The notes under the pieces: generated by a model
What the model was told of the DNA's origin: nothing
What the model saw: the letters and a program-made list of their open reading frames with translations, nothing else
The model's database searches: none
In this document: one piece after another, positions 46,925 through 55,449 of the stretch
Layout: every line of letters begins with the position of its first letter
Numbering within the stretch: position 1 is the first letter of the stretch
Translations under genes and position numbers: made by a program
NCBI GenBank assembly: GCA_041399085.1
Contig: JAWKTM010000028.1
Span: forward strand, 1 to 64,000
Source: JAWKTM01 sp041399085
GTDB lineage: Bacteria; Planctomycetota; Planctomycetia; Pirellulales; Pirellulaceae
Direction: 5' to 3'
DNA length: 64,000 bases

Positions 46925-48711
46925 ACGATCGAGTGTTCAGAGTATTCGCGCTTCGCCGATCGTAAGTCGATCTTCTCGATGGATTTCAGCCGCTGCGTGC
47001 CGATCGAGATGAGGTTCAACTCACCGTGGGGGACTTCCCATACCAGTGTGTCCACACCCGTTCCGCCGTCCACGCGGCGGAAATCCACATCCGCGACGCT
47101 CAACTTATCATTGCCAGCCGCGCCTCTCAGCGAGTCGGCCCCGCCACCACCTCGAATTGTGTCGTCTCCTAAACCGCCGATTAACACGTCGTCGGCGGAT
47201 GTTCCCTCCAAGACGTCGTCGCCTTCCGTTCCCGCGTGCGTCACCACACCGCGAAAGTCTTGGCCATAAACCAGAAAGCCGAACGGAAGATTGGGGTCCG
47301 AGGGCGTCCAAACCCTATCAGACCAATAGCGAAGTAGCATGTCATCGAACCCATCTCCGTTGATGTCGCCAACGCTGCGGACCCCACCCAGGTATCCTTG
47401 CTCTAGAAAGCTGAAGGGCAATGCCCGCGCACGGTCAAACGTTGTCGATGATTGATAGGGGCCGCCAAAAGCCAATCGTGAATCGTACGAATCCTCTTGA
47501 TAGTAGACTCGTAGATCATCAAATCCATCGCCATCGATATCACCAAGGGGAGACAGGCTGCTAGAGGTGGGGAACGAAACACCGTCCTGTGGTGTGAGTT
47601 GTGGCAATTGCGGGGGAAATGTGGTGATCCCTCCCAGGCGAACAACTCCGCCGTCAACGGAATTTCCAACCGTATCCTCAATGCCATCTCCGTTAAAATC
47701 CCCCACATTTACCCGTATCGAGCTTCCGGAAAATCCGTTCGTTCCATCCAAGCTGTGGACGCCAAATTCTGGAAAGTCACTGATGTTGAAGCCAATGCCG
47801 GCTTCGCTGCCGAAAAACACCCCGGATTTGGCCTCCGTGGAGGATCGAACATAAAAATCATCATAACGGTCGCCATTAATGTCGCCGACCGGCAACACAA
47901 CGCGGCCGAATTGATCGTTGTCGTCCTCCCCAAAGATACCGGACCCTAAGGAACCGTCGAAATGCTGAAACGGATGCATCGGACTTGGCAATTCGTCGTC
48001 CGACCCGTAGACCACTGCCACATACCCAACTAAGTCGAGACCTTCGGGCGTCCGTCCGAAGGTCCCGCTAACGGCAAAGTCGTCCAGGCCATCTCCATTA
48101 AAATCCCCGATTTCGGAGTGCCAGTCGCCTAGGAAAGTCAGATCGCGATCCCCTTGGATGACAACGCCATTCCGGCCATCCAACTCGCTATTTAGGTACT
48201 CGGAACGCAAATCCGAATGCCCAAACCAAATGCGAGCTTGCCCGGTCAAGGAACCTTCCGTCGAGTCGCCAGGACTCCCGGTTAATAAATCCGTCAGCCC
48301 ATCACCATTGAAGTCCGCCGCGCTAACGTACCGGAGCGCGCCCTCGAAAGTTGCCACCGATTCCAGAGGTGACGTGTCGAGATTAAGTAGGGCGGGTCGG
48401 TCTTGACCACCTAGGAACAAATAGGCGGGCGCGGGTTGATCCGTGTTAACAAGGACAAAATCAAAGAATCCATCACCGTTGAAGTCTCCGGCCGATTCAA
48501 AGTTTCCTCGACGCCCCGACTCGGGCGCTAGCAATGCCACTCCCTGGCTCCCATCGCCGCCGTTTTCCGGAAACAGGCAGTTCAGGTCAATCAGGCTCTC
48601 GAAGCTACACAGCAGGTCGCGCGACTCCAACCGCTCGACAGACAATCGACGAACGGACCGCCCCATCCGTCGACCATTCCGAGCTCTCGACCGTTTCCAA
48701 CTCACCGCCAT
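46663..48711 (-). CDS. Giant surface protein, N-terminal FG-GAP and Ca-binding part
   Basis: ATG 48711. The N-terminus is basic and has VERLESRDLL, the L-E-x-R-x-L-L motif seen at the start of many planctomycete giant secreted proteins. About eight FG-GAP/VCBS repeats follow (for example AGDFNGDGFFDFVLVN, GDINGDRYDDFYV), an integrin-like propeller. Then comes a hemolysin-type Ca-binding block with GTEGDDVLEGTSADDVLIGG and LGDDTIRGGGGAD. The frame is right to about REYSEHS (46935), and the last 90 residues are out of frame. The whole gene (44245-48711) would encode about 1480 residues. Confidence 0.8.
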   Translation of the reverse strand: MAVSWKRSRARNGRRMGRSVRRLSVERLESRDLLCSFESLIDLNCLFPENGGDGSQGVALLAPESGRRGNFESAGDFNGDGFFDFVLVNTDQPAPAYLFLGGQDRPALLNLDTSPLESVATFEGALRYVSAADFNGDGLTDLLTGSPGDSTEGSLTGQARIWFGHSDLRSEYLNSELDGRNGVVIQGDRDLTFLGDWHSEIGDFNGDGLDDFAVSGTFGRTPEGLDLVGYVAVVYGSDDELPSPMHPFQHFDGSLGSGIFGEDDNDQFGRVVLPVGDINGDRYDDFYVRSSTEAKSGVFFGSEAGIGFNISDFPEFGVHSLDGTNGFSGSSIRVNVGDFNGDGIEDTVGNSVDGGVVRLGGITTFPPQLPQLTPQDGVSFPTSSSLSPLGDIDGDGFDDLRVYYQEDSYDSRLAFGGPYQSSTTFDRARALPFSFLEQGYLGGVRSVGDINGDGFDDMLLRYWSDRVWTPSDPNLPFGFLVYGQDFRGVVTHAGTEGDDVLEGTSADDVLIGGLGDDTIRGGGGADSLRGAAGNDKLSVADVDFRRVDGGTGVDTLVWEVPHGELNLISIGTQRLKSIEKIDLRSAKREYSEHSIVWLCCRLRKPPLICMCGWTNRTRFGYWTIGLTSARRRRDDGPGSPYRAGQARLFVSTRPPLVDAIPNRSRRRGIHLGPIAIHVQRSV

Positions 48712-49036
48712 TAGTTCACTTTCCGCGAAGCGAGTTCAAGCTCAAGCTACCGACGAAATCGCCGATTCACACATATAATTTGCCACGTCGGTCACTCTTC
48801 GTCCGGCGGTAATAAACGGATGGCGTCCGATCCTTAGACGCCCCGATCAACACCCAGCAATAAACGTTCGTAAAACCCACATGAATTAGCGGGCAAATCA
48901 AGTGTGGCTACGAACGTTTCACGTTGTCAAGCATTCTCGTAACGAGGTTGAAAGACGTGAGACACTGTCGCCTAGCTGCCTTCGCCGCGTTGGCAACGGG
49001 CCGCAATTGGCCGGCAAACGCGAAGGATCCCAACCA
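48712..49036. promoter_or_regulatory. Upstream region of the surface protein gene with an inverted repeat
   Basis: No gene is found. An 11-bp perfect inverted repeat, AAACGTTCGTA (48862-48872) and TACGAACGTTT (48909-48919), with 36 bases between, lies 150 bp upstream of the surface protein start. It may be an operator or a relic of a small element. I cannot decide. Confidence 0.4.
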
Positions 49037-49789
49037 TCACGCCGGCGCATCCGCTGGTTCCGACGCCGCGGTTTGATTTTCCTTTCGCGTGATGCGGGCG
49101 CGGGCGGTGGCGACGGCGTTGGTGATGTGCTGCGATAGCTCGCCGGCCAGCGTATCGAATTGCGGAGCGAACAGCCGCTGCGCCGTGACCAACGACTGGC
49201 GAATCGTGGCTAGGTCGTCTCGCAAGAGGGCGCGAGCCAATCGTACCGAGGGCGTCGACGTGCGTTTGACTTCTTCGCTCGCTTCGCGTTGTTCGATCAG
49301 GCTGTCGAAAGCCGACTGGGCCGTGCGAAGCTGTTCGACCACCGCCGACAGATTCAGCGTGGTGAGGTCGGCTTGGACTGGCGTGGAGCTCAAGTCCTGC
49401 AACAACGCTTTCGTCTCGACGGACTGCCGTTGATTGGCGAGCGAGTGGAGCGAATACTCGCGGCGGCGAATCATGGCCTGCAACCGACCGGCGGCGTTCA
49501 ATTGCTCGGCCGTCCCGACGACCGTGCGGTATTCCACCGTGGCTCGCAGCTCCAAGTACGCGGCATCGCGAGCCTCGTCGGCCGCCGCGACATTCTCGGC
49601 GAACCCGCTGGCTGGGTCGCGGCCCGTCGCCACATTCATGTCGGCGATCTGGCGTTCGACATCATCGACAAGCGGTGCGAACCACGGATGATCGGGAATC
49701 AGACGGCGGATCGTTGACACCGCATGACCGCCAAGACCAATCAGCTCGTCGTCGCTCAAGATCGTGACCGGGAGATCTGCCACTGCCAT
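49037..49789 (-). CDS. DUF6261-like helical protein
   Basis: A 250-aa protein from ATG 49789 (MAVADLPVTILSDDELIGLG), with GAGGGTGA upstream. It is almost all helical and rich in Ala, Arg, Gln and Glu, with a segment FAPLVDDVERQIADMNVATG. It resembles DUF6261 proteins, which are four-helix-type and of unknown function. The call is tentative. A Lys/Glu/Ala-rich tail follows. The gene is monocistronic. Confidence 0.55.
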   Translation of the reverse strand: MAVADLPVTILSDDELIGLGGHAVSTIRRLIPDHPWFAPLVDDVERQIADMNVATGRDPASGFAENVAAADEARDAAYLELRATVEYRTVVGTAEQLNAAGRLQAMIRRREYSLHSLANQRQSVETKALLQDLSSTPVQADLTTLNLSAVVEQLRTAQSAFDSLIEQREASEEVKRTSTPSVRLARALLRDDLATIRQSLVTAQRLFAPQFDTLAGELSQHITNAVATARARITRKENQTAASEPADAPA

Positions 49790-50080
49790 TGTTTCACCCT
49801 CGTGAAAAGAAACGTTGCTGGGAAAAGCGAAATGCGTCGACCCCATCAATTTAGTGATTTACCCCTGGTGCAAGCAGATTTTTGCGATTCGTACCGGCAC
49901 ACCCGAACGCTCCGCCTCTGTTCTCGCGTCGGTCGCAGGCTCGATTCTACCGCTCGTGCGGTCCGTCGGTAGAAAACATGCGATCCATAGTCGTTGTAGA
50001 TCAACCATTTGTGGCAGGATTGGCGTAGCGACCGCACTACAGCGCGCGTCACGAACCGCCCGGCCCTGGCCGCCGCCCAG

Positions 50081-50373
50081 CCGCACAACAAGATCTGCGC
50101 GGCACCTGGCTGCCGCCTGACTGCACGACAAGACTGCCGCGCGGTACCTGGCTCCAGCCTGACCAGCACAACAAGATCTGCGCGCGGTACCCGGCTGCCG
50201 CCTGGCCGCACAACAAGATCTGCGCGGTACCTGGCTGCCGCCTGGTCGCACAACAAGATCTGCGCGCGGTACCTGGCTCCAGCCTGGCCGCACAACAAGA
50301 ACTGCGCGCGGTACCTGGCTGCCGCCTACCCGCGCAGCAGGAACTTTGCGCCCTACCGGGCGACAGCCTCGCC
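50081..50373. repeat. Imperfect tandem repeat, about seven units of 40-43 bp
   Basis: Units such as ccgcacaacaagatctgcgc followed by gcggtacctggctgccgcct start at about 50081, 50121, 50163, 50206, 50246, 50288 and 50331. The unit length is not a multiple of three throughout, so a protein is unlikely. It fills the gap between the DUF6261-like gene and the PIN gene. Confidence 0.85.
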
Positions 50374-50464
50374 ACGCAACGAGAATCGATCGACCGCTCA
50401 GATAGTAACTTGACTCGACAACCAGAACGGGACATGCGTCGCGGCCGCGAAAGTCCAAGCTGCG

Positions 50465-50860
50465 TCACGGGACGACTTGTACGGTGCCAAACTGCCGAAA
50501 ATGATCGTCGAATGCGAATGCAGTATCGATTTGCCGTCGCTCCATAACGCTCCGACTAACGCAATCCGTGAAACTCCACGCCTTATCGTGAAATCGCCGA
50601 AAGACGTTCCATGCGGCAAGCACATCATCCGGAGTCACCCAATGTATTTCCGCGATGTCACCACGCAGCAACGCGTCGCCCAGCGCTCCAGCCCGGGCGA
50701 ATTCCCCGCGTGCTCGGAGCAATGTCAGCAGTTCGTCGATCACATAATCAGTCGTGACGAGGGGTTCGCGATTCTCGCTTAGCCACTGGCTCGCGGCCGT
50801 ATGATCTGAATCATTGGGGATGAAGGCAGCGAACCACGCCCCCGTATCGACAAAAATCAT
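50465..50860 (-). CDS. PIN-domain ribonuclease toxin (VapC-like)
   Basis: A 131-aa protein. Acidic PIN residues: Asp5 (MIFVDTGAW), Glu43 (YVIDELL), Asp in SFTDCVS and Asp-Asp in AFDDHF. It cleaves RNA (tRNA or rRNA in VapC). The ATG overlaps the stop of the upstream antitoxin (ATGA), so the two are translated together. Good length for VapC. Confidence 0.88.
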   Translation of the reverse strand: MIFVDTGAWFAAFIPNDSDHTAASQWLSENREPLVTTDYVIDELLTLLRARGEFARAGALGDALLRGDIAEIHWVTPDDVLAAWNVFRRFHDKAWSFTDCVSRSVMERRQIDTAFAFDDHFRQFGTVQVVP

Positions 50861-51120
50861 TGTTGCTCTTCTCCATAGAGCACTCGGTCATGATCACGGT
50901 TGGAAAGTCCATCGTCAGGATTCATGACCGGCAGTTGGGCTAACTCTTGGCGAAGATCGTCGAGGGCTTTCTTTCTCTTTGATGCGTCGTGTTCGGAAGG
51001 TGGCGAATTCTCGGACGCCGTATCCGATTGGTGAAGCGAATGGGCTAATCGCTCGAGCAGTTGCAACTGTTCCTGACGCGATAGTGCAGCCACGGCTTGT
51101 TCAATTGCTTCTAGAGTCAC
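50857..51120 (-). CDS. Antitoxin partner of the PIN toxin
   Basis: I start at GTG 51120 (VTLEAIEQAVAALS), with AAGGAG seven bases upstream; this gives 87 aa. The open frame extends 14 codons further but crosses the ribosome binding site. The N-terminal helix pair (LEAIEQAVAALSRQEQLQLL with ERLAHSL) is like short antitoxins of the DUF-type paired with PIN proteins. An acidic middle and C-terminus would bind the toxin. Its 3' end overlaps the toxin gene by 4 bp. Confidence 0.75.
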   Translation of the reverse strand: MTLEAIEQAVAALSRQEQLQLLERLAHSLHQSDTASENSPPSEHDASKRKKALDDLRQELAQLPVMNPDDGLSNRDHDRVLYGEEQQ

Positions 51121-51183
51121 ACGTATCTCCTTTCTTCGGCTACGGCTCGCCGTTAAACGCAAAGACTCATAATGACGTGCTTA

Positions 51184-51516
51184 GTTACCGGAGGGCTTGC
51201 GCCCTGCCGCTTCAATTTTTGATGTGGTTACCGGAGGGCTTGCGCCCTACCGCTTCAATTTTAGGCGAGCGGCACGTTAGGACATACCAGCACGCAGCGC
51301 AAGCTAGTGAGTGGGTGTCCGACACACTCGATCGCGCATCGTGCTTGTATTTCGGTATATTCTCATGCGCCGCTCGCCTTAGGTGCGGTTACCGGAGGGC
51401 TTGCGCCCTACCGCTTCGATTTTTGATGCGGTTACCGGAGGGCTTGCGCCCTGCCGCTTATATTTTAGGTGTAGACACCGGAGGGCTTGCGCTCTTCCGA
51501 TTTCGTTTTGGTTGTT
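51184..51516. repeat. 43-bp palindromic tandem array, five units, split by a small mobile element
   Basis: Unit starts are at 51184, 51227, 51388, 51431 and 51474. Each unit has gttaccggagggcttgcgcc, the stem GGGC-TTGC-GCCC and a T-rich end. Spacing is exactly 43 bp except between the second and third unit, where the 115-bp element (51264-51378) plus a 3-bp duplication are inserted. The array lies between VapBC-like genes and the kinase gene. Confidence 0.92.
51264..51378. mobile_element. MITE-like element, 115 bp, with 10-bp inverted ends and TTA target duplication
   Basis: The ends are GGCGAGCGGC and GCCGCTCGCC (perfect 10-bp inverted repeats). The element is flanked by TTA at 51261-51263 and 51379-51381. 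The inside has a partly palindromic core (AGCACGCAGCGC ... GCGCATCGTGCT). No coding capacity, so transposition would need an enzyme in trans. Left ends of the same type recur at 55307, 63009 and 63289. Confidence 0.85.
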
Positions 51517-51527
51517 CCAATCGTGTA

Positions 51528-53756
51528 TTAACTCTTATCCCGCACGGCTAACGTTGTGGCGTCGTGGACTGGGGTTGAGGTGGTTGTGGGGAGGGGGCGG
51601 TGTGGTTCCCAGGGGGTTGGAGAACTCATGATGTGAACCACGAAATACCAGAGCGCTAAGACTCCGCATAGTACGACGAACAACGCTAAGATGCCTTCGC
51701 GCACCAGGCGCGAACCCAAGGAGCGGACGGGACGGGTGGCTTCTTGTTCGCTCTCTTGCACTAAGACCATTAATTCCGAATCGCGCGGCGAAGCGTTCGC
51801 TTCGTTGCGTTCGGGCAATTGCACCGGCTCCAAGGCGGCAATCCAGGTTCCCTTATAGGCGACGCCTTTGGGGGCTGTGCTTAATGGATCCACATATTGA
51901 TAGCGCCAGTTCGAGGCGACTTGGTCGAGTTGTTCGTTGGTCACTCGGTATTCCGGTTTGCTGTATTCATAACGGGCCGACGTATCACCTTCGCGGGCGA
52001 ACAAAGGATGCTGCAAGATCGTGCCGTGGCTGGTTCCTTCACGCCCATCTACTAAAACGGCGAAGCGATCCGATTGCACATTGTCGTTTCTTAGTACCGC
52101 GAAATCTCCCATATTCACCGTCATCACCAACACGCCGATCGTGCGGCGGGTTTCGTTGTCGATCACGGGGGTCGAGATGGCGACTTTCCAAAGATTGGTC
52201 GTGGTGCTTTGGAACACGGCCGATAGATGGGAGGCCAACAGCGGCCGGATGGCGGGCGTTCGCATGTCGCGAGGCAATTCGACCGGGCCGCCATGAAAAT
52301 AGGTTCGCCAAGCGTAATTGCCGCCCACCGATTTGGTGCTGACTTGTTCGTCGTCATACACGGCGGCCACGATCATGCCGCGTTCGTCGGTGATGAAAAT
52401 GCTGGCGAATTTGGCGGCGTTAGGATCGTCGTCCAGCAGATCGAGATAACTGTCCAAGCGGGAACGCAGGTGCGCGGTGAGGGCGTCGCGTTCTGGATCG
52501 GCCACGAACTGCTCGCGCAGCGGTTCTCGCCGCGCGGGATCATTGTCGGCGGCATGCAGGCGGTCGACCAGCGGATAAGATCGCAGTTCGTTCAGCCGCG
52601 CTTGCAAGTCGGGCAGTCGCGACTCGCGTTCGGCGACGTCGAAATAGCGTTCGATCTCGGCTTCGAGCGCGCTGGCCACGAACTTGGCGGCGAAGGCGTT
52701 GCTTTCGTAAGCTCGCTGGCGGATCGCGTCGGTCGATTGCCGTTTGGCTTCCAGATATCCCCGCCAGCCGAAGACGGCCATCACCATCAACAGCAGCAGT
52801 GGACCGAGCACGCCCAGCAACATCAGCGGCCGACGCGTGCGCGCTTCGGCTCGGCGGCGGAGGGCGTCGAGCACCTCTTGGACGTTGGCAAAGCGGTTGT
52901 TCGGATCGGCGGCCAGGCAGCGGTCGATAATCGCGGCGAGCGCTCGATCGACGCCGCGCACGTGGGCATGTCGCGTCGGCGGTTTGCTTTGCCGAATCAG
53001 CCGGCGGTAGCGTTCCAGGCGTTGCGGCAGGCTGGTGGCCGATTCGATGTCGCGCGTGGTGGTGTTGTCGCGATGCGGCGGATGGCCGGTGACCATGCGA
53101 TAGTAGATCGCGCCGAGGGCATAAACATCCCAGCGGGCGTCGGGCACGGCTTCCAAGTCGGCTTGTTCCGGGGCCATGTAGAACAGCGTGCCGAGCGCGG
53201 GCTTTTGTTCGGACGAGAGCCGTGATTGACCGAAGTCAGCCAGTCGCGGGCGATGATCTTGGTCGAGCAAGATATTGGCCGGCTTCAGATCGCAGTGCAG
53301 CACGCCTTTGCCGTGCGAATGCAGCAAGCCGATGGCGATTTCGTGGAAGAGCTGTTCGGCTCGGGCGGGCGGCAGCGCTGCCTGTTGCTGCAGCAGGTCT
53401 TCCAGCGAGCCGTTCTCGACATACTCCATCACATAGTACGGCGGGTCGGCGTCCCAACCGACGGCCAGCACTTGCACGATGTAGCGGTCGGCCGACAGCG
53501 ACACGAGGTGTTTCACTTCGCGAGCCAGCAACGACCAATCGACGCCGCCGCGATGCAGGTAAAACTTGATCGCCACGCGGCGGCCCGTGTTGCGGTCGAT
53601 GCCGATCCAGACTTCGCCGAACGCGCCGGCGCCCAGGAATTCATCGAGCGCGTAGCCCGGCACTTCGACCGGCGGGCGCGAGCGGCGCAGGCTTCGCTCC
53701 TGAGCTTGTCGTTGTTCTTCGAGCGACTGCTGTTGCGTATGATCGGAATGCGACAT
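51528..53756 (-). CDS. Transmembrane Ser/Thr protein kinase with extracytoplasmic sensor domain
   Basis: A 742-aa protein. Kinase domain at residues 34-300: G-loop LGAGAFGEVW, VAIKF with the ATP-binding Lys, HCDLKPANILL with the catalytic Asp, ADFGQSR and GTLFYMAPEQ. A membrane helix (MLLGVLGPLLLLMVMAVFGW) follows, then an extracytoplasmic region of about 350 residues with a cache-like pattern (FITDERGMIVAAVYDD, WKVAISTPVIDNETRRTIGV), and a second membrane helix (ILALFVVLCGVLALWYFVV). It probably senses a small molecule and phosphorylates cytoplasmic targets. It is divergent from the amidohydrolase gene, with only 43 bp between. Confidence 0.92.
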   Translation of the reverse strand: MSHSDHTQQQSLEEQRQAQERSLRRSRPPVEVPGYALDEFLGAGAFGEVWIGIDRNTGRRVAIKFYLHRGGVDWSLLAREVKHLVSLSADRYIVQVLAVGWDADPPYYVMEYVENGSLEDLLQQQAALPPARAEQLFHEIAIGLLHSHGKGVLHCDLKPANILLDQDHRPRLADFGQSRLSSEQKPALGTLFYMAPEQADLEAVPDARWDVYALGAIYYRMVTGHPPHRDNTTTRDIESATSLPQRLERYRRLIRQSKPPTRHAHVRGVDRALAAIIDRCLAADPNNRFANVQEVLDALRRRAEARTRRPLMLLGVLGPLLLLMVMAVFGWRGYLEAKRQSTDAIRQRAYESNAFAAKFVASALEAEIERYFDVAERESRLPDLQARLNELRSYPLVDRLHAADNDPARREPLREQFVADPERDALTAHLRSRLDSYLDLLDDDPNAAKFASIFITDERGMIVAAVYDDEQVSTKSVGGNYAWRTYFHGGPVELPRDMRTPAIRPLLASHLSAVFQSTTTNLWKVAISTPVIDNETRRTIGVLVMTVNMGDFAVLRNDNVQSDRFAVLVDGREGTSHGTILQHPLFAREGDTSARYEYSKPEYRVTNEQLDQVASNWRYQYVDPLSTAPKGVAYKGTWIAALEPVQLPERNEANASPRDSELMVLVQESEQEATRPVRSLGSRLVREGILALFVVLCGVLALWYFVVHIMSSPTPWEPHRPLPTTTSTPVHDATTLAVRDKS

Positions 53757-53799
53757 GCGGCTATGTTATACGGCGATTACCAACCGGGGGAATCAGTTG

Positions 53800-55017
53800 A
53801 TGCGATGTTCAGTCAGGTACGCGGGCCGTTTGGCGGTGGTTCTATTGTGCGGCTTGGCGTGGGCCGCGACAGCCGTCGCCCAGGAAACGGCGTCGGCGGA
53901 CGAGCCCTTGAACGGCCGCGAGGGCCGGCAGTTGTTGCTCGATCAGTTTCGGCCGCGTTCGATGTTGCGGGTCGAGCAGCATCTGTTGAAGCGGGCGGCT
54001 TATCCGGTTGTCGATGCGCATACGCACTTTCGCTATCGCTTGCATCATTCGCCCGAGCAGTTGGACGAGTTCGTGCGTTTGATGGATCGGAACAACATCG
54101 CGGTTTGCGTCAGCTTGGACGGACGCTTGGGTGACGAGCTGGTCGAGCATCGCGATTATCTGTGGTCGCGGTACAAGGACCGGTTTGTGTTCTATGCCAA
54201 TATCGACTGGCGCGGCGATGGTCAGGAGGACGTTCCGGCGACCTGGGACGCTCATCGCCCCGATTTCGGCCGGCGAATGGCGAAGCGTTTGGCCGAGGCG
54301 AAGCAGGCGGGCGCGAGCGGGCTGAAGGTGTTCAAGCAGTTCGGGTTGGGCTATCGCAACCCCGACGGTTCGCTGATCAAGATCGACGATCCGCGCTGGG
54401 ATCCGATTTGGGCGGCGTGCGGCGAACTGGGTTTGCCGGTCATTATTCATACGGCCGATCCGGCGGCCTTCTTTCTGCCGATCGACGAAACGAACGAGCG
54501 GTGGGAAGAGCTGCATCGGCATCCCGATTGGAGTTTTCCGCCGGACAAGTTTCCGAGCCGCGACGCGTTGCTGGCGTCTCGGAACCGCGTGATCGCTCGG
54601 CACCCGCGAACGACGTTCATCGGGGCTCATATGGCGAACAACTCGGAGGATTTGGCGGAAGTGGCCGAGTGGCTAGAGAAGTATCCGAACTTGGTGGTCG
54701 AGCCGGCTTCGCGGATCGGCGAGCTGGGCCGGCAACCGTACACGGCTCGCAAGTTCTTTCTGAAATACGCCGACCGCATCCTGTTCGGCACCGACGGTCC
54801 GTGGCCCGAGCAACGGATTCATCTGTACTGGCGGTTCTTCGAGACGTTCGACGAGAACTTTCCGTATTCGGAAAAGGAGTTCCCGCCGCAGGGATTTTGG
54901 AACATCTACGGAATCGGTTTGCCGGAGGACGTGCTGCGCAAGGTGTATCACGAAAACGCGGCTCGAATCATTCCGGGCGTGAAGGAGCGGTTGGAGAAGT
55001 TCGAGGCGCGTGATTAA
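53800..55017 (+). CDS. Secreted amidohydrolase (amidohydrolase 2 family)
   Basis: A 405-aa protein from ATG 53800 (MRCSVRYAGRLAVVLLCGLA), with a signal peptide. The family motifs are VVDAHTHFRY (H-x-H metal site), GLKVFKQFG, VIIHTADPAAF (metal-binding His), TFIGAHMANN and LFGTDGPWP (metal-binding Asp). Relatives are metal-dependent decarboxylases or hydrolases of aromatic acids. The substrate is unknown. The gene is divergent from the kinase gene, so they may share a control region. Confidence 0.88.
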   Translation: MRCSVRYAGRLAVVLLCGLAWAATAVAQETASADEPLNGREGRQLLLDQFRPRSMLRVEQHLLKRAAYPVVDAHTHFRYRLHHSPEQLDEFVRLMDRNNIAVCVSLDGRLGDELVEHRDYLWSRYKDRFVFYANIDWRGDGQEDVPATWDAHRPDFGRRMAKRLAEAKQAGASGLKVFKQFGLGYRNPDGSLIKIDDPRWDPIWAACGELGLPVIIHTADPAAFFLPIDETNERWEELHRHPDWSFPPDKFPSRDALLASRNRVIARHPRTTFIGAHMANNSEDLAEVAEWLEKYPNLVVEPASRIGELGRQPYTARKFFLKYADRILFGTDGPWPEQRIHLYWRFFETFDENFPYSEKEFPPQGFWNIYGIGLPEDVLRKVYHENAARIIPGVKERLEKFEARD

Positions 55018-55037
55018 AGGGCGATCGCCTTGGGAAG

Positions 55038-55430
55038 CGCGGCAAATGGAGATTTACGAGCACGCAGTGCCAGCAAGTGAGTCCGTCAATTCACTCGCTT
55101 GCGTCGTGCTTGTATTGAGTTCGTCAATTCGCTCGTTGCGCGTCGTGCTCTGATTTGCGAGGGCACTCGGAAGAGTAAAACGCAAGGACGCAGAGGCGCG
55201 AGGACGCAATGGGCGGAAGGGATGCGAACGGGTATGTAGATTTTCGACACCGGACGCGTCGGCGCCGCTTTTGTTGTCTTTCCGCGCTCCTTGCGTTGCC
55301 TTTCAAGGCGAGCGGCAGGTGAAATACGAGCACGCAAGCGCAAGCAAGTGAGTTCATCAATTCACTCGCTTGCGCTTCGTGCTTATATTGAGTCCGTCGA
55401 TTCACTGCTTGCGCGTCGTGCTCTGATTTG
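55038..55430. repeat. Composite hairpin repeat, first copy
   Basis: Two hairpin units of the element family (55038-55160 and 55307-55430) flank a spacer with gcaaggacgcagaggcgcga. In the second unit the left end GGCGAGCGGC (55307-55316) is followed by a stem of about 22 bp (AGCACGCAAGCGCAAGC and AAGTGA with its complement TCACT, GCTTGCGCTT, CGTGCT). A similar composite is at 63008-63325. It is noncoding. Confidence 0.8.
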
Positions 55431-55449
55431 GAAATGCTCTCAACCGTTT

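Noticed and set aside
49846..50458. Minus-strand open frames rich in R, P, G and Q over the 40-43 bp array
   Set aside because: The unit length is not a steady multiple of three, so the frame changes between units, and there is no ribosome binding site. It is a tandem repeat, not a gene.
51163..51527. CRISPR array
   Set aside because: Units are contiguous 43-bp repeats without distinct spacers, and no cas gene is present.
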